Under the pieces are notes generated by a model. It was not told the DNA's origin and ran no database searches. It saw only the letters and a list, made by a program, of their open reading frames with translations. A stretch of DNA of 5,871 nt, taken from NCBI GenBank assembly GCA_020345705.1, contig CP070766.1:1491234-1497104 (forward strand), given 5' to 3'. Numbering within the stretch: the stretch's first letter is position 1; each line of letters opens with the position of its first letter. The DNA comes from Candidatus Zixiibacteriota bacterium. Its GTDB lineage: Bacteria > Zixibacteria > MSB-5A5 > GN15 > PGXB01. Made by a program: the position numbers and the translations under genes. Shown one piece after another: positions 5,453 to 5,871 of this stretch.

Positions 5453-5871
5453 ATGGATGCAATGTCATTTGGAACGTTTTTATGGACGACGCTCGGTGCG
5501 TTTTTGACGCTTTGTATTTTCTCGTTTTTGTACAAGGATAATCCCTTCTATAAATTCGCCGAGCACCTTGTCGTCGGAGTCTCGGCGGGCTATTTTGTGA
5601 TCATTTTATGGCACAATGGCCTTCAGCCGAACCTCTTCGATCAGCTCAGCGACGGCAACTTCTACTTCCTGTGGCTGAACTCCGCCAAGCCCTGGTATCT
5701 GATACCGGCTATCTTGGGCGTGATGATGTGGACCCGGTTTTCGCGCAAGTATTCCTGGGTAAGCCGCTGGCCGATTGCGCTCTATATGGGAATTGCCACC
5801 GGTGTTGCCATACCCCTGGAAATGCGCAATCGCGTTAATATTCAGCTTTATGCATCAATGAGAGATATTGA
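5453..5871 (+). CDS. D2: polytopic membrane protein, paralogue of D1 (3'-truncated by window)
   Basis: The frame is open from ATG 5453 to the window end, giving 139 residues (MDAMSFGTFLW...). Hydrophobic segments lie near 8-26, 36-54, 80-96 and 104-122. SFLYKDNPFYKFAEH (24-38) matches D1 residues 59-73 with one substitution. The block Y.IP.ILG.M...R.S....W.SRW (82-106) also matches. Residue 6 onward aligns to D1 at an offset of 35, so D2 starts directly with what is the second helix of D1. The choice of start is firm because of the 12-nt Shine-Dalgarno match just upstream; an upstream extension would have to run through C2. The loop after the second helix (about 55-79) is unlike D1. If the length resembles D1, about 100 residues remain beyond the window. 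Confidence 0.93.
   Translation, partial: MDAMSFGTFLWTTLGAFLTLCIFSFLYKDNPFYKFAEHLVVGVSAGYFVIILWHNGLQPNLFDQLSDGNFYFLWLNSAKPWYLIPAILGVMMWTRFSRKYSWVSRWPIALYMGIATGVAIPLEMRNRVNIQLYASMRDI

Larger units (their letters stand above)
1..5871 (+). repeat. Tandem duplication of a four-gene cassette (A-B-C-D)
   Basis: Gene order A-B-C-D occurs twice in the same orientation: A1 (end only), B1, C1, D1, then A2, B2, C2, D2 (start only). Each pair aligns by conserved motifs. The equivalent points 1 and 3721 give a unit of 3720 bp. DNA identity is low in B, C and D and high only in part of A, so this is an old duplication held by selection and not a recent assembly-type repeat. Whether further copies lie outside the window is unknown. 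Confidence 0.9.

Noticed and set aside
4698..5468. Long antisense open frame (256 codons) opposite C2
   Set aside because: The + strand frame aligns with paralogue C1, has a strong Shine-Dalgarno and fits the operon. The antisense translation lacks any recognisable family feature and is a by-product of codon bias.
5608..5838. A 76-codon + strand frame near the window end
   Set aside because: It lies inside D2 in another frame; D2 is supported by alignment with D1.

Overview
The window is wholly protein-coding on the + strand and consists of two successive copies of one four-gene cassette, here called A-B-C-D. It opens inside the last part of an A gene (A1) and continues B1, C1, D1, A2, B2, C2, ending inside D2. 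Genes are packed tightly: gaps of 28 nt or less, one ATGA stop/start overlap (B1/C1), and no visible terminator or convincing promoter in any junction. This fits one long polycistronic transcript. The cassette period, measured from the conserved end of A1 to the same point in A2, is 3720 bp.

All eight genes appear to encode membrane proteins. A has a signal peptide, an extracytoplasmic fibronectin type III-like domain, a transmembrane helix, a conserved cytoplasmic domain of about 200 residues and a final helix. The cytoplasmic domain resembles, from memory, the family called DUF6754. B is a predicted six-helix membrane protein with a conserved ASASYRAFRA motif. C has N-terminal helix or helices, a predicted alpha/beta extracytoplasmic domain and a C-terminal helix ending in a basic tail. 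D is a multi-helix membrane protein with the signature SFLYKDNP(Y/F)YKFAEH. The B, C and D paralogues align end to end (D2 as far as it is visible) but have diverged strongly. The C-terminal part of A is much better conserved. The arrangement suggests two related, perhaps differently specialised, membrane complexes encoded back to back. No biochemical function can be assigned to any subunit.

The organism is a bacterium with roughly balanced GC content and canonical Shine-Dalgarno sites; one site matches the usual 16S rRNA 3' end over 12 nt. The protein style (FN3-like domain on an uncharacterised membrane protein, many-subunit hypothetical operon) recalls uncultured lineages such as Zixibacteria and relatives, or Chloroflexota, but this is an impression and the sequence here cannot settle it. 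There are no RNA genes, mobile elements, CRISPR arrays or non-coding stretches of notable length.
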